Shown piece after piece: positions 20,561 through 32,047 of a stretch of 64,000 nt of DNA; the first letter of the stretch is position 1; every line of letters starts with the position of its first letter. Under the pieces are notes generated by a model that made no database searches, had not been told where the DNA came from, and saw only the letters and a program-made list of their open reading frames with translations. The stretch is taken from the NCBI GenBank assembly GCA_023052935.1, contig CM041292.1, forward strand, positions 173,166,900 through 173,230,899. The letters run 5' to 3'. Position numbers and translations under genes: made by a program. Source of the stretch: Piezodorus guildinii (lineage: Eukaryota; Arthropoda; Insecta; Hemiptera; Pentatomidae).

Positions 20561-21079
20561 GAGGCTCTGGATCCGTTATTTCTATTTTGACACATTTTTT
20601 ATGGTAAATATTTAGGCATTTGGTGCAGGACCATTTAATTTTTCCATCTCAGCCCACTGTTTTACCACATACCTTATAATTCACCATAATTAAATTTATT
20701 TAAATTATATTAGAACAGAAAATAAAATAATAATACTGAAACAATAACACTGCTTGTTTATTTGCGGCAAGTAGGATTAGGCTCCTTAAGCAGGCTATCC
20801 CCACCACCACTTCACAGAGGCACTGGCTATATTTAGTTTTAATTTTGTAAGTATTTTATTTTAATTCTTCTATTTATAATAGTAACTATAGTACAGTATA
20901 CAGTTACCTTTTGAGGATAGTACATATGAAAAATTTCAGTAGAAAAGTCTGAAGATGTTCTATTGTAATATAACACACCACACAAATAAATGACTAAGCT
21001 CCTTACTGTACAAGAGATACTATAAGACTGATGTATTTATTGATTTTGATACAAATATGGAAATAATTATGTTAAATTA
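20561..21079. other. AT-rich spacer
   Basis: No gene or repeat recognised. The poorly supported 5' edge of the CR1-like LINE lies at its right end. Confidence 0.4.
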
Positions 21080-23428
21080 GTGAAAAGTGACAAACTGTAC
21101 CTCGAAAATCTCTTCTTTTCCCTTAATCTTTTTATCGTACCTTTCTCTTCCACCCATCATACTCATTTTTCAGATACCTGGCTCGACCTTCATGTAATTG
21201 ATTCAGCACATAGCCTCCTCTCTTCATCACAATTACCTGTCCCATTCTTATCATGTCATGACCTAATACACATATCATACAATATCCAAACTCCAGCAAT
21301 CCTTCCTAAAACAACAACTTTCCGTAATATCAACTCTCTTACCCGTGAAATCATCCAATCCGACCTTGAGGTCCTAAAGTGGGACGATATATATTCATGT
21401 ACCTCTATAGATTCAATGGTCGATATCCTCACCTCTAACCTCATCAGTACCCTCGATAAACATGCTCCCCTCAAAACCTGCACCTTCCGTCGCCGCCCTG
21501 CTCCTTGGATGAGTCCAACAATAAAATACTTACAAAAGAGGCGTGATGCTGCCCGTAGACGCTTTAGACGTACTAGACTGACGGAAGACTATCAAGCATT
21601 CAGGGCACTCCGCAATCTGACTCAGGCAACAATCAGACAAGCAAAATCTAATTACTTTCACGAAACTCTCTCCTCTGCTCCCGATTCAAAGACAAAATGG
21701 CAACTCCTTCGCCAACTGTCTCTTTGCAAATCCTCTTCCTCACCATCCTATCAAGCCTCACCAGATGAATTAAATATATACTTTTCATCTTCCTCTTCTG
21801 ATAATCATTCTCCACATCCTTCTGACTTTCCTTCAATTACATCATTTAATCCAGATAATTTTTATTTTTCCGATATCACACCAACTGACCTTATCTCCTC
21901 TGTAATGAAATCCCATACCAACTCTATAGGATTTGATGGAATACCCGTCAAACTACTAAAATTATGCCTTCCCGAAATCCTACCAGTTCTCCTATTCATA
22001 TATAATTTTTCCCTCCAAAATTCTATATTTCCATCAACTTGGAAAAAAGCAATAGTCCATCCTATCAATAAAACCTCTAATCCTACATCCCCTAAAGATT
22101 ATCGCCCAATTTCTATCCTATCTAACCTTTCCAAGCCCTTAGAAAGAATAGTTCAATCTCAATTATCTAATTTCCTTGAAAAGTCTAAACTTCTTGATCC
22201 TCTCCAATCCGGATTCCGACCTGGCTTTTCCACTCAATCCGCTCTACTCAAAATCACCAGCGACATACATACTGCTATGGATGAAAAGAAACTGACCGTA
22301 CTAATACTTCTTGACTTTTCAAAAGCTTTTGACTCCGTGGACCATTCCATCCTTTTCACCAAACTACAATCCCTATCCTTTTCCAACAACACCATTCGTT
22401 GGTTTCACTCTTTTCTCTCTGGTAGAACCCAAGCTGTCACCATTCCTAATCATCCTCTATCTTCCTTTCGTGCCCTTTCGGCAGGTGTGGCCCAGGGTTC
22501 AAGTATATCTCCTCTCCTTTTTAATTCCTATATAAATGACCTTCCCAACTCTATCCATCATTGCTCCCACCATTTGTACGCTGATGATTTCCAGATCTAC
22601 CTATCCTTCTCCCCCTCCGAGACATTATTAGCATTGTCGAAGATTCAGGAGGACCTGGATAGAATCAGCGCCTGGGGATATCTGAATAAACTCAAGCTAA
22701 ATGCCATGAAGACGCAAGCAATAGTAATAGGTTCCAATTCCCTTATCAAATGTCATACCAACTTTCCAAGTCTAATCCTTAATAATTACCCAATTACGTT
22801 CAGTTCCACTGTCAAAAACCTAGGTATCACCATCGACCAATCACTCTCCTGGAAACCTCATATTGCCCAAATCTCCCGAAGAACAATCAGTACTCTTAAA
22901 TTTTTCCATCGCTCCCGTCATCTCCTCCCCCAATCCACTCGTAAGCTCCTCGTATCCTCACTTATTTTTCCCCACTTTGACTATTGTTGTGCGGTGTATG
23001 ACGGCCTCCCGGCTGTGCTTGAGGACAGACTAAAGCGTATTATGAACATTTTCTTAAGATTTGTCTTCGGTACATCAGGGAGGTCTCATGTTACCCACTT
23101 ATACGGTGAATTAAAGTGGCTCCTCCCCTCAACCCGCAGACAATATTTCCTTGGATCATACCTCTACCAAACTATTAACTCCCAGCATCCTTCCTACATC
23201 TACAGTCTCCTTCAATTTAAATCCTCAATCCACTCACTTGAAACTCGATCGCGACATTCTGACCTTTACCTTCCTACTCACAGAACCAAAACCTTTGATC
23301 GTTCCTTTATTGTTCGCTCTACCACACTCTGGAATTCTTTACCAATCCATATTCGCCATGCTGCCTCTTTATCCTCATTCAAATCCCAACTTTTCCTATA
23401 CCTTCTGTCATCCCAAATAGACGATTAG
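21080..23428 (+). CDS. CR1-like endonuclease remnant + reverse transcriptase
   Basis: A 782-residue open frame. LINE homology starts near residue 30 with the endonuclease end (SDTWLDLHV, LSCHDLIHISYN). RT follows with GFDGIPVKLLK, DYRPISILSNLSKPLER, LLDFSKAFDSVDH, and YADD at residues 500-503. The C-terminus ends with RSTTLWNSLPIHIR, typical of CR1-type proteins. The first ~30 residues up to SDTWLDL are probably flanking DNA read through, as the frame opens with GTG and no ATG is suitable. All RT catalytic Asp residues are present and no stop interrupts the frame, so the copy is young but dead on arrival through 5' truncation. Clade assignment (CR1 rather than L2) is by overall pattern. Confidence 0.85.
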   Translation: MKSDKLYLENLFFSLNLFIVPFSSTHHTHFSDTWLDLHVIDSAHSLLSSSQLPVPFLSCHDLIHISYNIQTPAILPKTTTFRNINSLTREIIQSDLEVLKWDDIYSCTSIDSMVDILTSNLISTLDKHAPLKTCTFRRRPAPWMSPTIKYLQKRRDAARRRFRRTRLTEDYQAFRALRNLTQATIRQAKSNYFHETLSSAPDSKTKWQLLRQLSLCKSSSSPSYQASPDELNIYFSSSSSDNHSPHPSDFPSITSFNPDNFYFSDITPTDLISSVMKSHTNSIGFDGIPVKLLKLCLPEILPVLLFIYNFSLQNSIFPSTWKKAIVHPINKTSNPTSPKDYRPISILSNLSKPLERIVQSQLSNFLEKSKLLDPLQSGFRPGFSTQSALLKITSDIHTAMDEKKLTVLILLDFSKAFDSVDHSILFTKLQSLSFSNNTIRWFHSFLSGRTQAVTIPNHPLSSFRALSAGVAQGSSISPLLFNSYINDLPNSIHHCSHHLYADDFQIYLSFSPSETLLALSKIQEDLDRISAWGYLNKLKLNAMKTQAIVIGSNSLIKCHTNFPSLILNNYPITFSSTVKNLGITIDQSLSWKPHIAQISRRTISTLKFFHRSRHLLPQSTRKLLVSSLIFPHFDYCCAVYDGLPAVLEDRLKRIMNIFLRFVFGTSGRSHVTHLYGELKWLLPSTRRQYFLGSYLYQTINSQHPSYIYSLLQFKSSIHSLETRSRHSDLYLPTHRTKTFDRSFIVRSTTLWNSLPIHIRHAASLSSFKSQLFLYLLSSQIDD

Positions 23429-23782
23429 CAAATGTGATGTCAATTTTATCTAGAAATCTACATTGAATAAATGAAGATTACCGTTTACCGCCCAAATTTT
23501 AATTTGATTTTGTTTAAATAAAATTTTCATTTTCTCATAAGATAAAATTTAGAAGATATATATTTTTATTAATTTCTTTGTTATTTTTTATGTATATAAT
23601 AACTCCTCATTGTAAATAATTGTAATTTTAATAATCATTGTAAATAATAATTAATCATGTTTTTATTGTCTGTTGGCCAGACATATTATATATTCAAATT
23701 GTACATAACTGTTATTCTTAGGGGACCTAGTCCCAGAATAAAAAAAAAATTTTTTCTAAAAAAAAAAAAAAAAAAAAAAATA
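21080..23782 (+). mobile_element. CR1-like LINE, 5'-truncated
   Basis: The coding part is 21080-23428. The 3' UTR ends with the hairpin GGGGACCTAGTCCC (about 23721-23734) followed by AGAATAAAA and A runs to about 23782. The same 3' hairpin and tail recur at 46033-46060 (+) and 62936-62950 (-), so at least three 3' ends of this group lie in the window. Truncation lies within the endonuclease. A target duplication is not clear. Confidence 0.8.
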
Positions 23783-26561
23783 TGTAAACAGTAAATAGCC
23801 TTCTAAAACAGTCTATACTCTCATTTATTTTATTACAATACAAAAACGGTTTAATTTTAAACATAAAAAATGCAAAGCTATAACATTTTGAACCTAAATT
23901 CATTTTCAAAAGTAAAACTACGTCGAAAGGGCCTTAATATTGACCAAATTGGCTCCTCCTTGATATTTTCTCGTATTTTTGCAAGATATTTTTGTTATAT
24001 ATCTTGCAGGTAGTATTTTCTCAAGGTGGATTCATCAGGCTTTTTCTACTTAAATACTTTTAGTACTTTTCCTAGAAAAATTTAAAAAATGGATTATTAA
24101 ATTTGCTTGACAGAATGTCAGCCTGCACAAACGCTCAACATAAATTTATATAAAAAGTTGGTTATGGGGTAGATGGTGTGATGAAACTTTGCTTTAATTT
24201 TGACTTTTTCTCTTAGTTAAATTTGTGAGATCCTCTGCCAATGTGTTGGGTCACTTGGGATCGTTTCGTAGTGGATACAGCCTTCAGAAAAATATAGAAT
24301 GTCTCCATCACCCCTCAATATTTCATTTAAAAACTCGTGGAGATATTTTAAAACTCTTTCTTTGTTTTTTTTCTTGTTTTTTTTTGCGACTTTCTTCATT
24401 CCGAAGAAAATGAAAATTGAATTAATCACAAAATATAATTTTCAAATCTGTAAATTGCGTGCCCTCAGCACTTTACGATTTACAGATGAACAGTACATAA
24501 TAAATAGGTTTGGTTCTGTTTATTCAGAGCCAAAATCAAGAGAGATGGAACCTCAGAATTGTTTTGTAGGGTTTGGTTCTAAGCAGCAACAGCTGCAATA
24601 GAAGGGCCAATTCTAATGAAAAGTTTTCTTCATGCACCCGTAATTCAGATTTGTTGCAAAGAAGTATACAAATTTAAAAATGAACAAATGTTCAATAAAA
24701 TATATAAAAATTCGCAAAGTATGTAAGGAATATGTAAATGTATCCTAATATGTTTAAATTAGCTTAATTTGGTCCTAATTTCAATAAAACATTTACTGTG
24801 GGTTTTTTCAAGGTGTTATCGAAGCCAGGAGCGAATATATATTTACATAGGAATCCTAGCCCTACTTATCACATTTCTTCACAGCTCGTTTGCAACATAA
24901 ACGTAAGGTCTTATTGTTTTAGTTAATAAATATTTTTTGTCCGCTTTAAATCATTTTATATACGAAGTCTAACATACTTTTTTATATATTTAATATAGTT
25001 AGAATCTAATCTAATACGGTTTCGATTAAGACGATTTCTCTTTCGTGTATATTGTGGTTAGAAATTGATGTATCTTCCGAATAAGTGCTTATAATGTTTC
25101 TGGTGATGTATCGTTTCTGGGTTATTTGAAGAATCATTATTTGAAAAAGGTTTTTAAAATAATTTATCTTTAAACCACACAGACAGCGTTTTGCACCTTT
25201 AAGACCGGCCTTGTTGCACCCCAGACAGGATTAAATTTGTTTTTCTTCATAAAACTAGTCAGTTTTGAGATGCTGCTATGACCATATAAATGAGTTAGAG
25301 TTGATCGTAACTTGGTTTTAAAAATGGATTTGCAATCACATTTTTATTATATTCATTTGTAGTTTTACTTGGACCATCGTAAAACAATCTTTTTTCCCCT
25401 CAGAAATACAATTCGGTTTACCAAGCAATTGTAAAAGTTTTTTCAAAAGCATTTTTATTTGTATGTATTAGTTTATTTTTGTTCTTCCCCTACCTCGCCT
25501 TTTTAGGGTTTACGGGAATTAATGCTAGAGGTAAAAGGTGCATAAAGAGGGAACGTTTTTTTCCGTATTTTTTTTTCCAACTTAACTTGATTATAACTTG
25601 GCCTTACGGTGCTGCAGATGCTTCTATAAAAACTTTTTATTTTATTAAAATTTAATTTCTTTTAGTCGAAATAGAGATTTCTTCTTTCATTATTCTTGAG
25701 TTGGAATGATCTGAATAAAAGTGTGTGAGGTAATGAGGATCTCCGACAATGAAGTTTTAATGTGACTTCGTTTTCTCAATAACACAGATTCAAAAGTTTA
25801 TTTGTTGAATAAATTGAAACGACAGTAAGACATAAAAAAACAAGCCATTGAACCTTAACAATGTTGAAATTAAATTAGAAATGTTTCTCCGAGTGCAAAA
25901 CTAAATTAAACTTAAAAAAATTAAATTAATAATGCATCTAAATATTTAAAAAATAAAGTAATCTTATCAAGTTTTAAGTAAATGTTGAGGTTTTCGTCAT
26001 TAATCGGTAAAAGCTTTCTTTCATGAAAGTATAAAGTAGACTGAAAGTGACCTTTAATTAATATTTAAAATACAGTCAATTACAAAATAGATTTTTAAAA
26101 AATAGGTCAAAATTATGTAGATATAATAAATAAATTGATTTATGATTTGAATTTTGTAAAAAAGATAATATATTTATTAATCTCTCTCCTGGATAATATT
26201 TATTGTTAATATGTATAAACATTAACAAGTATAGGAATGGAGTGAGATTAGAGGTCACCTCCAGTCTGCTTCATACTTTCATGTACATGATAGTGCAAAT
26301 GTTAAAGCAAGTCAAATAGTGTGATAATGAAAGAAAAATGTTACCTATTAATGACGAAATTATTATTGTGTAAGTGACGTATATAAGTAAAGTGTTTATG
26401 ATATAAATGGCCTTTTTAATACTTATAAAAATTTGTAAGTACAATTGAAATGCAGATAGTTTAGAAAAAAATTTTAGAATATGATTTTGATAATTATTGA
26501 ATTATAAATTTTAAGTATTATTTGTTTCATTGTAGATATGATTCTGATATAAAATTGTTTT
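23783..26561. other. Long AT-rich stretch, mostly unassigned
   Basis: No transposon family seen elsewhere in the window recurs here, so this may be older single-copy DNA. The best coding-like piece is the small minus-strand frame at 24217-24429, described separately. I see no convincing exon chain. Confidence 0.4.
24217..24429 (-). other. Possible coding fragment, unidentified
   Basis: A 70-residue minus-strand frame. The first half is Lys-rich from low-complexity DNA, but residues about 27-70 (KYLHEFLNEILRGDGDILY, then EGCIHYETIPSDPTHW) look protein-like, not random AT-rich translation. I do not recognise a family. It could be an exon or a transposon relic; no splice sites were established. 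Confidence 0.2.
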
Positions 26562-27455
26562 TACTTTCACTTACTTATATATAGTAAGGAGAAGTATTGC
26601 GAATATATTTGAATTCCAGTTTTCCACGGAAATACACGTTTTAGGGTCCCCTGAGTCCAAATAACCAAGTCCCGCAAAAAGTTCTCTGTGTGTGTTTGTG
26701 TGTGTGGTAACTCCCGGACGGAAACGGTAAGTCCTATGAAACTGAAATTTCATATTTAAGACAAATCTACGCCCGAGACGTTACAAAACCTTTTTCATCA
26801 AAATGAGCTTACCAGAAGAGCCATTTTATGCTATGCATTTTGAACCTTTTTTCGATTTTCTCGAAAACGGTTCCGACATTTTGATTAAATAGCTATATCG
26901 ATGTAAAATTTAATGAGATTTAATATCATGTAGTTTTCATTCTGATTAAAATGGTCTGACAGGGCTTAAATGCCGATATTTTATATTTTTTTTCCTGTAA
27001 AGTACTTTTAATTTTGTATATTTTATAAAAATAAATATATTATCTTGTTACCACCGATAAAGAACACATAAATATGTAAGTTGAACCAATTCGATATCTA
27101 ACTAAAGGAGAAAACTTAAAAAATATATTTTTAATGCAATTATTTTATTTTGAACATATCAACAGTAATATACACGTATAATATACCGTTGGAAAGCTAA
27201 AGCTTTTAGAATAAATAGTATCTAATGCACAAACTTCTAAAAGTTAATAAAGAGTGATGAAAAGCCGATAAAGCTGATTATTTTAGATAATAATATAATA
27301 GATTTTTTAATAAAACACATGTTTCTATAGAAATTCAATTTAATTAATTCTTTAATGGTTTCACGTATTTTAATCTCTAACTGTATTAGAAAATCCTTTC
27401 ATTGATTTAAAAATGGAGGTAAGTGAAAATCGTGTATTGCCCGCACCAGTTTTTT
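26562..27455 (-). mobile_element. Family R element (copy 6), near full length
   Basis: In reverse orientation. The left end is TTTACTTTCACTTACTTATA and the right end is TGTATTGCCCGCACCAG. Internal order: GGGTCCCCTGAGTCC, (TG)n, GACGGAAACGG, a segment with TTTTCTCGAAAACGGTTCCG, a segment with TGGTCTGACAGGGCTTAAAT, a segment with ACCGTTGGAAAGCTAAAG, and GTAAGTGAAAATCG. A short minus-strand frame across the (TG)n part is similar in copy 8 but is not considered a gene. Confidence 0.85.
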
Positions 27456-27599
27456 TTATTTCAATTGGATAATTTGAAGATGAGGCAAAAAATTCATTGA
27501 AACGTCATTAAAGATTTATTTATGTAAAAATATAATACAAAAAAAAGAGTTCCAAATATTTTATTCATTTTAAGTACAATCTTCAATATTTGTAATTGA

Positions 27600-27945
27600 T
27601 ATAGCACAAACTATTTTTTAATGTAATTCTTCAACATAAGAACAGTAACATAGATGTATAATAAATCATTGAAAAGCTAAATATTTTAGATATTATATTA
27701 TCTTATTTACAAAGGGGTAAAAAGTAATGCAGAAAGACAAAAATTACATAAATTTGAGCGATTATTGTAGAAAAAAATTTCTAATGTAAGATTGTTCAAT
27801 CTGAAACACATGTTTCCATCGAAATAAATTTAATTCATCAAAGTTTTTTCAAGTTTAATTTAATTTGCAAATTCTTATATTGATTTCAACCACGGAAGTA
27901 AGTCGTTGTGAAAGTAGTGTGTTGTGCACACCAGATTTTTTTTTT
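27600..27945 (-). repeat. Family R fragment (copy 7)
   Basis: The right half only, lying next to copy 6 in the same orientation: a diverged GTTGGAAAGCTAA block (here TTGAAAAGCTAAATATT), then GGAAGTAAGTCGTTGTGAAA and TGTTGTGCACACCAG. More diverged than copies 6 and 8. Confidence 0.65.
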
Positions 27946-28722
27946 ATATAGACCAGTGCAGGATAAGTTATAAAACTTATTTATCTTTCCATTTTGAGCT
28001 AATTCCTCAAAACTAAACTAAAATGTTACATTTCTACGTTGCAGGACAGTTGATTCCTAAGCATACTACCTGGAATTCTACAAGTATTATATTTTTTCCA
28101 TTTGCGAGCTCGACTAACTTCAGCCTAGTATTACAAAGGAAGAGGATGTAGCGTGTGAAGTTATGTGATAGTATTATATAGGAGCACTATATAAATGAGA
28201 ATAAAGCAGGAGGGAACCATATTAGTTTCTCTCTCGCATCCTTCTTCGGGTCTAATTTCTCGTTACCAGCCATATATCGTTTATCATGTTCCAACCCAAT
28301 TTCGGGGTCCATTTGTTACTACTGTACATAGAGGTTATGTCGTATATTTCAGTATAGAACTATTATAGATTATTGAATAATATTGTTTTATTTAAATATT
28401 GGGTTGCTTTTTTTTACCGGTGGTTTCTTTAAAAACTTCAGATTCTTGTAAATATTTTAAATCGATTACATGATTTGGTAATTAAAAAAAAATTAAATAT
28501 TTTTGATCAATTAAGCTTATATTTGGTCATCATCAACATTTGAAGAACGACCCGAGCGCTTTGCGCTTTCATTCTGATTTTCCTCTTCGTAATTACTTAC
28601 TTACTATTAGATGAGGAAAATACTTTTTTTTTCTCTTCCATTTTGAGCAAGCGAAATACCACCTTAAGATAAGGAATCCCGGTTGAAACTGATGCATATA
28701 AGCACCTTAACTAATTTTCTTT
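27946..28722. other. AT-rich spacer
   Basis: No gene or repeat recognised. Confidence 0.45.
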
Positions 28723-29462
28723 TTACTTTCACTTACTATATATAGTAAGGGGAAGTATTGCGATCGTGAAAATTTTCGAATTCCAGTTTTCAACGGAAAT
28801 ACACGTTTTAGGGTCCCCTGAGTCCAAATAACCAAGTCCCGAAAAAAGGTCTGTGTGTGTGTGTGTGGTAACTCCCGGGCGGAAACGGTAAGTCCTATGA
28901 AATTGAAATTTCATATTTAAGACATCTATACGCCCGAGACGTGACAAAACTTTTTTCATCAAAATGAGCCTACCAGAAGAGGCACTTTATACCATGCATT
29001 TTGCACCTTTTTTCGATTTTCTCAAAAACGGTTCCGACGATTTTGATTAAACTCGCTATATCGATGTAAAATTTAATGGGCTTTAATATCATGTAGGTTT
29101 TGTTTAGATAAAAATGGTCTGACAGGGCTTAAATGCCGAGATTTTAAATTTTCTTCCCCTAAAGTACCTTTAATTTTGTAGATTCAATAATAATAACTAG
29201 ATTATCTTGTTAACGCTGATGAAAAACTGGTAAATATATAAATTGAATAAATTCGATACCCAACTAAAGGAGAAAACAGAAAAAATATTTTTTTAATGCA
29301 ATTTTTCGTTTTTGAACATAAGAGCAGTAATATACATGTATGATATGATATATTCCTTAATAATTTCACGTATTTTTATCTCTAACTGCATATGAAAATT
29401 CTTTCATTGATTTTAAAAATGGAGGTAAGTGAAAGTCGTGTGTTGCCCGCACCAGATTTTTA
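28723..29462 (-). mobile_element. Family R element (copy 8), best-preserved
   Basis: This 740-bp copy shows the family plan most clearly. Left end: TTTTACTTTCACTTACTATA, including the perfect 18-bp palindrome CTTACTATATATAGTAAG. Then GGGTCCCCTGAGTCC, (TG)n at about 28853-28867, CCCGGGCGGAAACGG, CATTTTGCACC, TCTCAAAAACGGTTCCGACG, and the right end GTAAGTGAAAGTCG then TGTTGCCCGCACCAGATTTT. The 12-mer ACTTTCACTTAC near one end is repeated inverted (GTAAGTGAAAGT) near the other. No transposase is encoded, so it is non-autonomous. Confidence 0.88.
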
Positions 29463-29714
29463 TAATATGTAAACACTACTGACCAAGTAAACATGATTTT
29501 ATGAATGAAAACCCATCCTCATCGACTTTATCCAAATCAATAAAATGTAGTTAAAAATATTTCCAATCAAAATATTTTGTAGAAACATTAGCAGAACAAA
29601 TAAATTAGTAAGATTGTAAAGATGATAATAGGATAAAGAATGACATTGATAAAGAAAAATATTCAGATGGAGAGAAGACAACAAAAGCTGAAAACGATAA
29701 GGAAATTAAACACG

Positions 29715-32047
29715 AGTCACCAAAACGAATACCATTCGAAATCGTCCTAACCTTGCCGCTCGACATTTTTGATTTTTATGATTTTTTGACCAGTTATTCT
29801 CTATCCTTTCGTGAATATAAAACCATAAATTAAAAAAAAAAAAATTCGGGTCAGTACTTATAGTATTTCAACCGTTTTAAGTCAGATCAGGCAAAAACAT
29901 GTGATGGGAAAATCGTTTTAATTCCTGTTATTTTTTAGATATCGAATCAAAACAAAAACTAGCAATAAGATAAGGACATGCTTTGTATGTTTTGTCCTCA
30001 TAGTTTATTACCAAAATAGTGAAGAAAGTTGTTTAAAAAATTCTCGAAAATGAATAAAAAACGTGACTTTTAGCGAGATAAAAGAATATAAAGGAAAATA
30101 GACTCATTTTTAATTATTTTTCTTATATAGCTTAGTCATGATTCTACTTATATAAAATTTTCGATCTTAAGAACATAGTACTTTTTTGTATATGAATTTT
30201 CAAAATTAGCAAAAATTAATTTTTCGCGATGTTTCCATGGAAATGTCTCAAAAGGGACTGAGTGAAATTATGAAACTAATACAAATTATCTATCTGTACG
30301 ATTTGTTTAAGTGATATAAATTTGGTCTTTGAGATCAAGCTGGTTTCGGAATTATAAAATTCTCCTAACTGTTAAAATAACGTTTTCTTTAAAAAATATT
30401 AACTCCGGTAATTTTGCGTATTTAAGAAACAAACAAAAACTAGAATGATTATGAGAGTATTTTATATCATTTCAGTCCTTACAACTTATTACCTAAGTAG
30501 CCAAGAAAATAGTTTAAATAAACACGAAAAATTAAATCAACCAAAACCTTTGGCGCGCTATGACAAGGAAGTTAGAAATGATTTTCAGGCTCAATTATTT
30601 ATCCTCTTATAGCCTTATCATTGCACTACTTGTTTTAAAAATTTTGATTGTGTAAGCTACATCCTTTTTTAAATATAAATTTTCAAAGAAGGATTATTTC
30701 CATCTCAGTAATATTTATAGTAAAATATCTCAATAAGGACTGAGTGAAAAATGATGAAACTCATGCAGATAATACCCCTTTATAATATGTATGTTGGAGT
30801 AAAATTTAGTGTCTGAGACTCTACTGGTTTTAGTGTTATTAATTTGTTTTTTCTTATAGTCGGTTGATGAGATGAGGACCACTCTGGCAAGGCAAATTAA
30901 TTATTTTTCTTATATAGCTTAGTCATAGTCCTACTTGATATAAAATTTTCGATCTTGAGAACATAGTACTTTTTTGTATATGAATTTTCAAAATTTTCAA
31001 AAATTCATTTTCCGCGATGTTTACATGGAAATCTCAAAAGGGACTGAGTGAAAAATTATGAAACTAATACAGATTATCTATCTGTACGATGTGTTTAAGT
31101 GATTTGGTCTTTGAGACTAAGCTGGTTTCGGAGTTATAAAAGAAGAAATAAGAAATAAAATTTAGTGGCTGAGACCTAGATTGTTTTTTAAATATCATTC
31201 ACCAAATATTACTTGCCAGAGTGGCCCTCATCTCATCAACCGACTATAAGAAATATAAGTTGGGAGAATTTTATAATTTCGAAACCAGCTTAGTCTCAAT
31301 AGTGTTATTAATTTGGTTGGTCTTATAGTCGGTTGATGAGATGAGGGCCACTCTGGCAAGGCAAGTAATATTTGGTGTGTGATATTTCAAAAACAATCTT
31401 GGTCTCAGCCACTAAATTTTATTTCTTCCTTTATAACTCCGAAACCAGCTTAGTCTCAAAGACCAAATCACTTAAACACATCGTACAGATAGATAATCTG
31501 TATTAGTTTCATAATTTTTCACTCAGTCCCTTTTGAGATTTCCATGTAAACATCGCGAAAATGAATTTTTGCTAATTTTGAAAATTCGTATACAAAAAAG
31601 TACTATGTTCTCAAGATCGAAAATTTTATATCAAGTAGGACTATGACTAAGCTATATAAGAAAAATAATTAAAAGTGATTCTCTTTTCCTTTATAAACTT
31701 TTATCTCGTTGAAAATCTCGTTTTTTTATTCATTTTCGAGAATTTATTAACAACTTTCTTTACTATTTAGGTAATAAATTATGAGGACAAAACATGTCCT
31801 TATCTTATTGATAGTTTTCGTTTTGATTTGATATCTAAAAAATAACTGGAATTAAAACGATTTTCCCATCTCATGTTTTTGCCCGCGGAGCTGACTTAAA
31901 ACGGTTGCAATACTAAGAGTACTGACCCGAATTTTTTTTATTTACGAAATGATAGCGAATAACTGCTCAATAAATCACGAAATTCAAAAATGTTGAGCGG
32001 CAAAATTAATGAAAATTGGACGATTTCAAATGGATTGACCCATACAA
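29715..32047. mobile_element. Foldback-type element, family V
   Basis: The two ends are long inverted repeats. The left (from about 29730: CGAAATCGTCC, TTGCCGCTCGACATTTT) matches the complement of the right (GGGTCAATCCATTTGAAATC at the outer edge near 32040). The arms extend at least 600-700 bp inward, through TTTTTAGATATCGAATC-like and TTGTCCTCATA-like blocks, and ACATAGTACTTTTTTGTATA. The left side also contains diverged head-to-tail copies of a roughly 470-bp unit (about 29925-30370, 30395-30840, part at 30890-31145). The centre has its own 54-bp inverted pair (31190-31243 and 31318-31372, around GTCGGTTGATGAGATGAGGG). Long arms made of internal tandem repeats are the hallmark of foldback elements. 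No transposase is seen. Confidence 0.78.

Noticed and set aside
28729..28962. A minus-strand open frame (starting MMKKVLSRLGR) that recurs with high similarity in other family R copies (26571-26753, in part 17310-17552), apparently a conserved protein.
   Set aside because: The frame crosses a variable (CA)n tract, and the other copies (15234-15494, 43905-44102) are frameshifted in this region. Similarity is explained by DNA-level relatedness of recent R copies. A low dN/dS across genome-wide copies would be needed to revive it.
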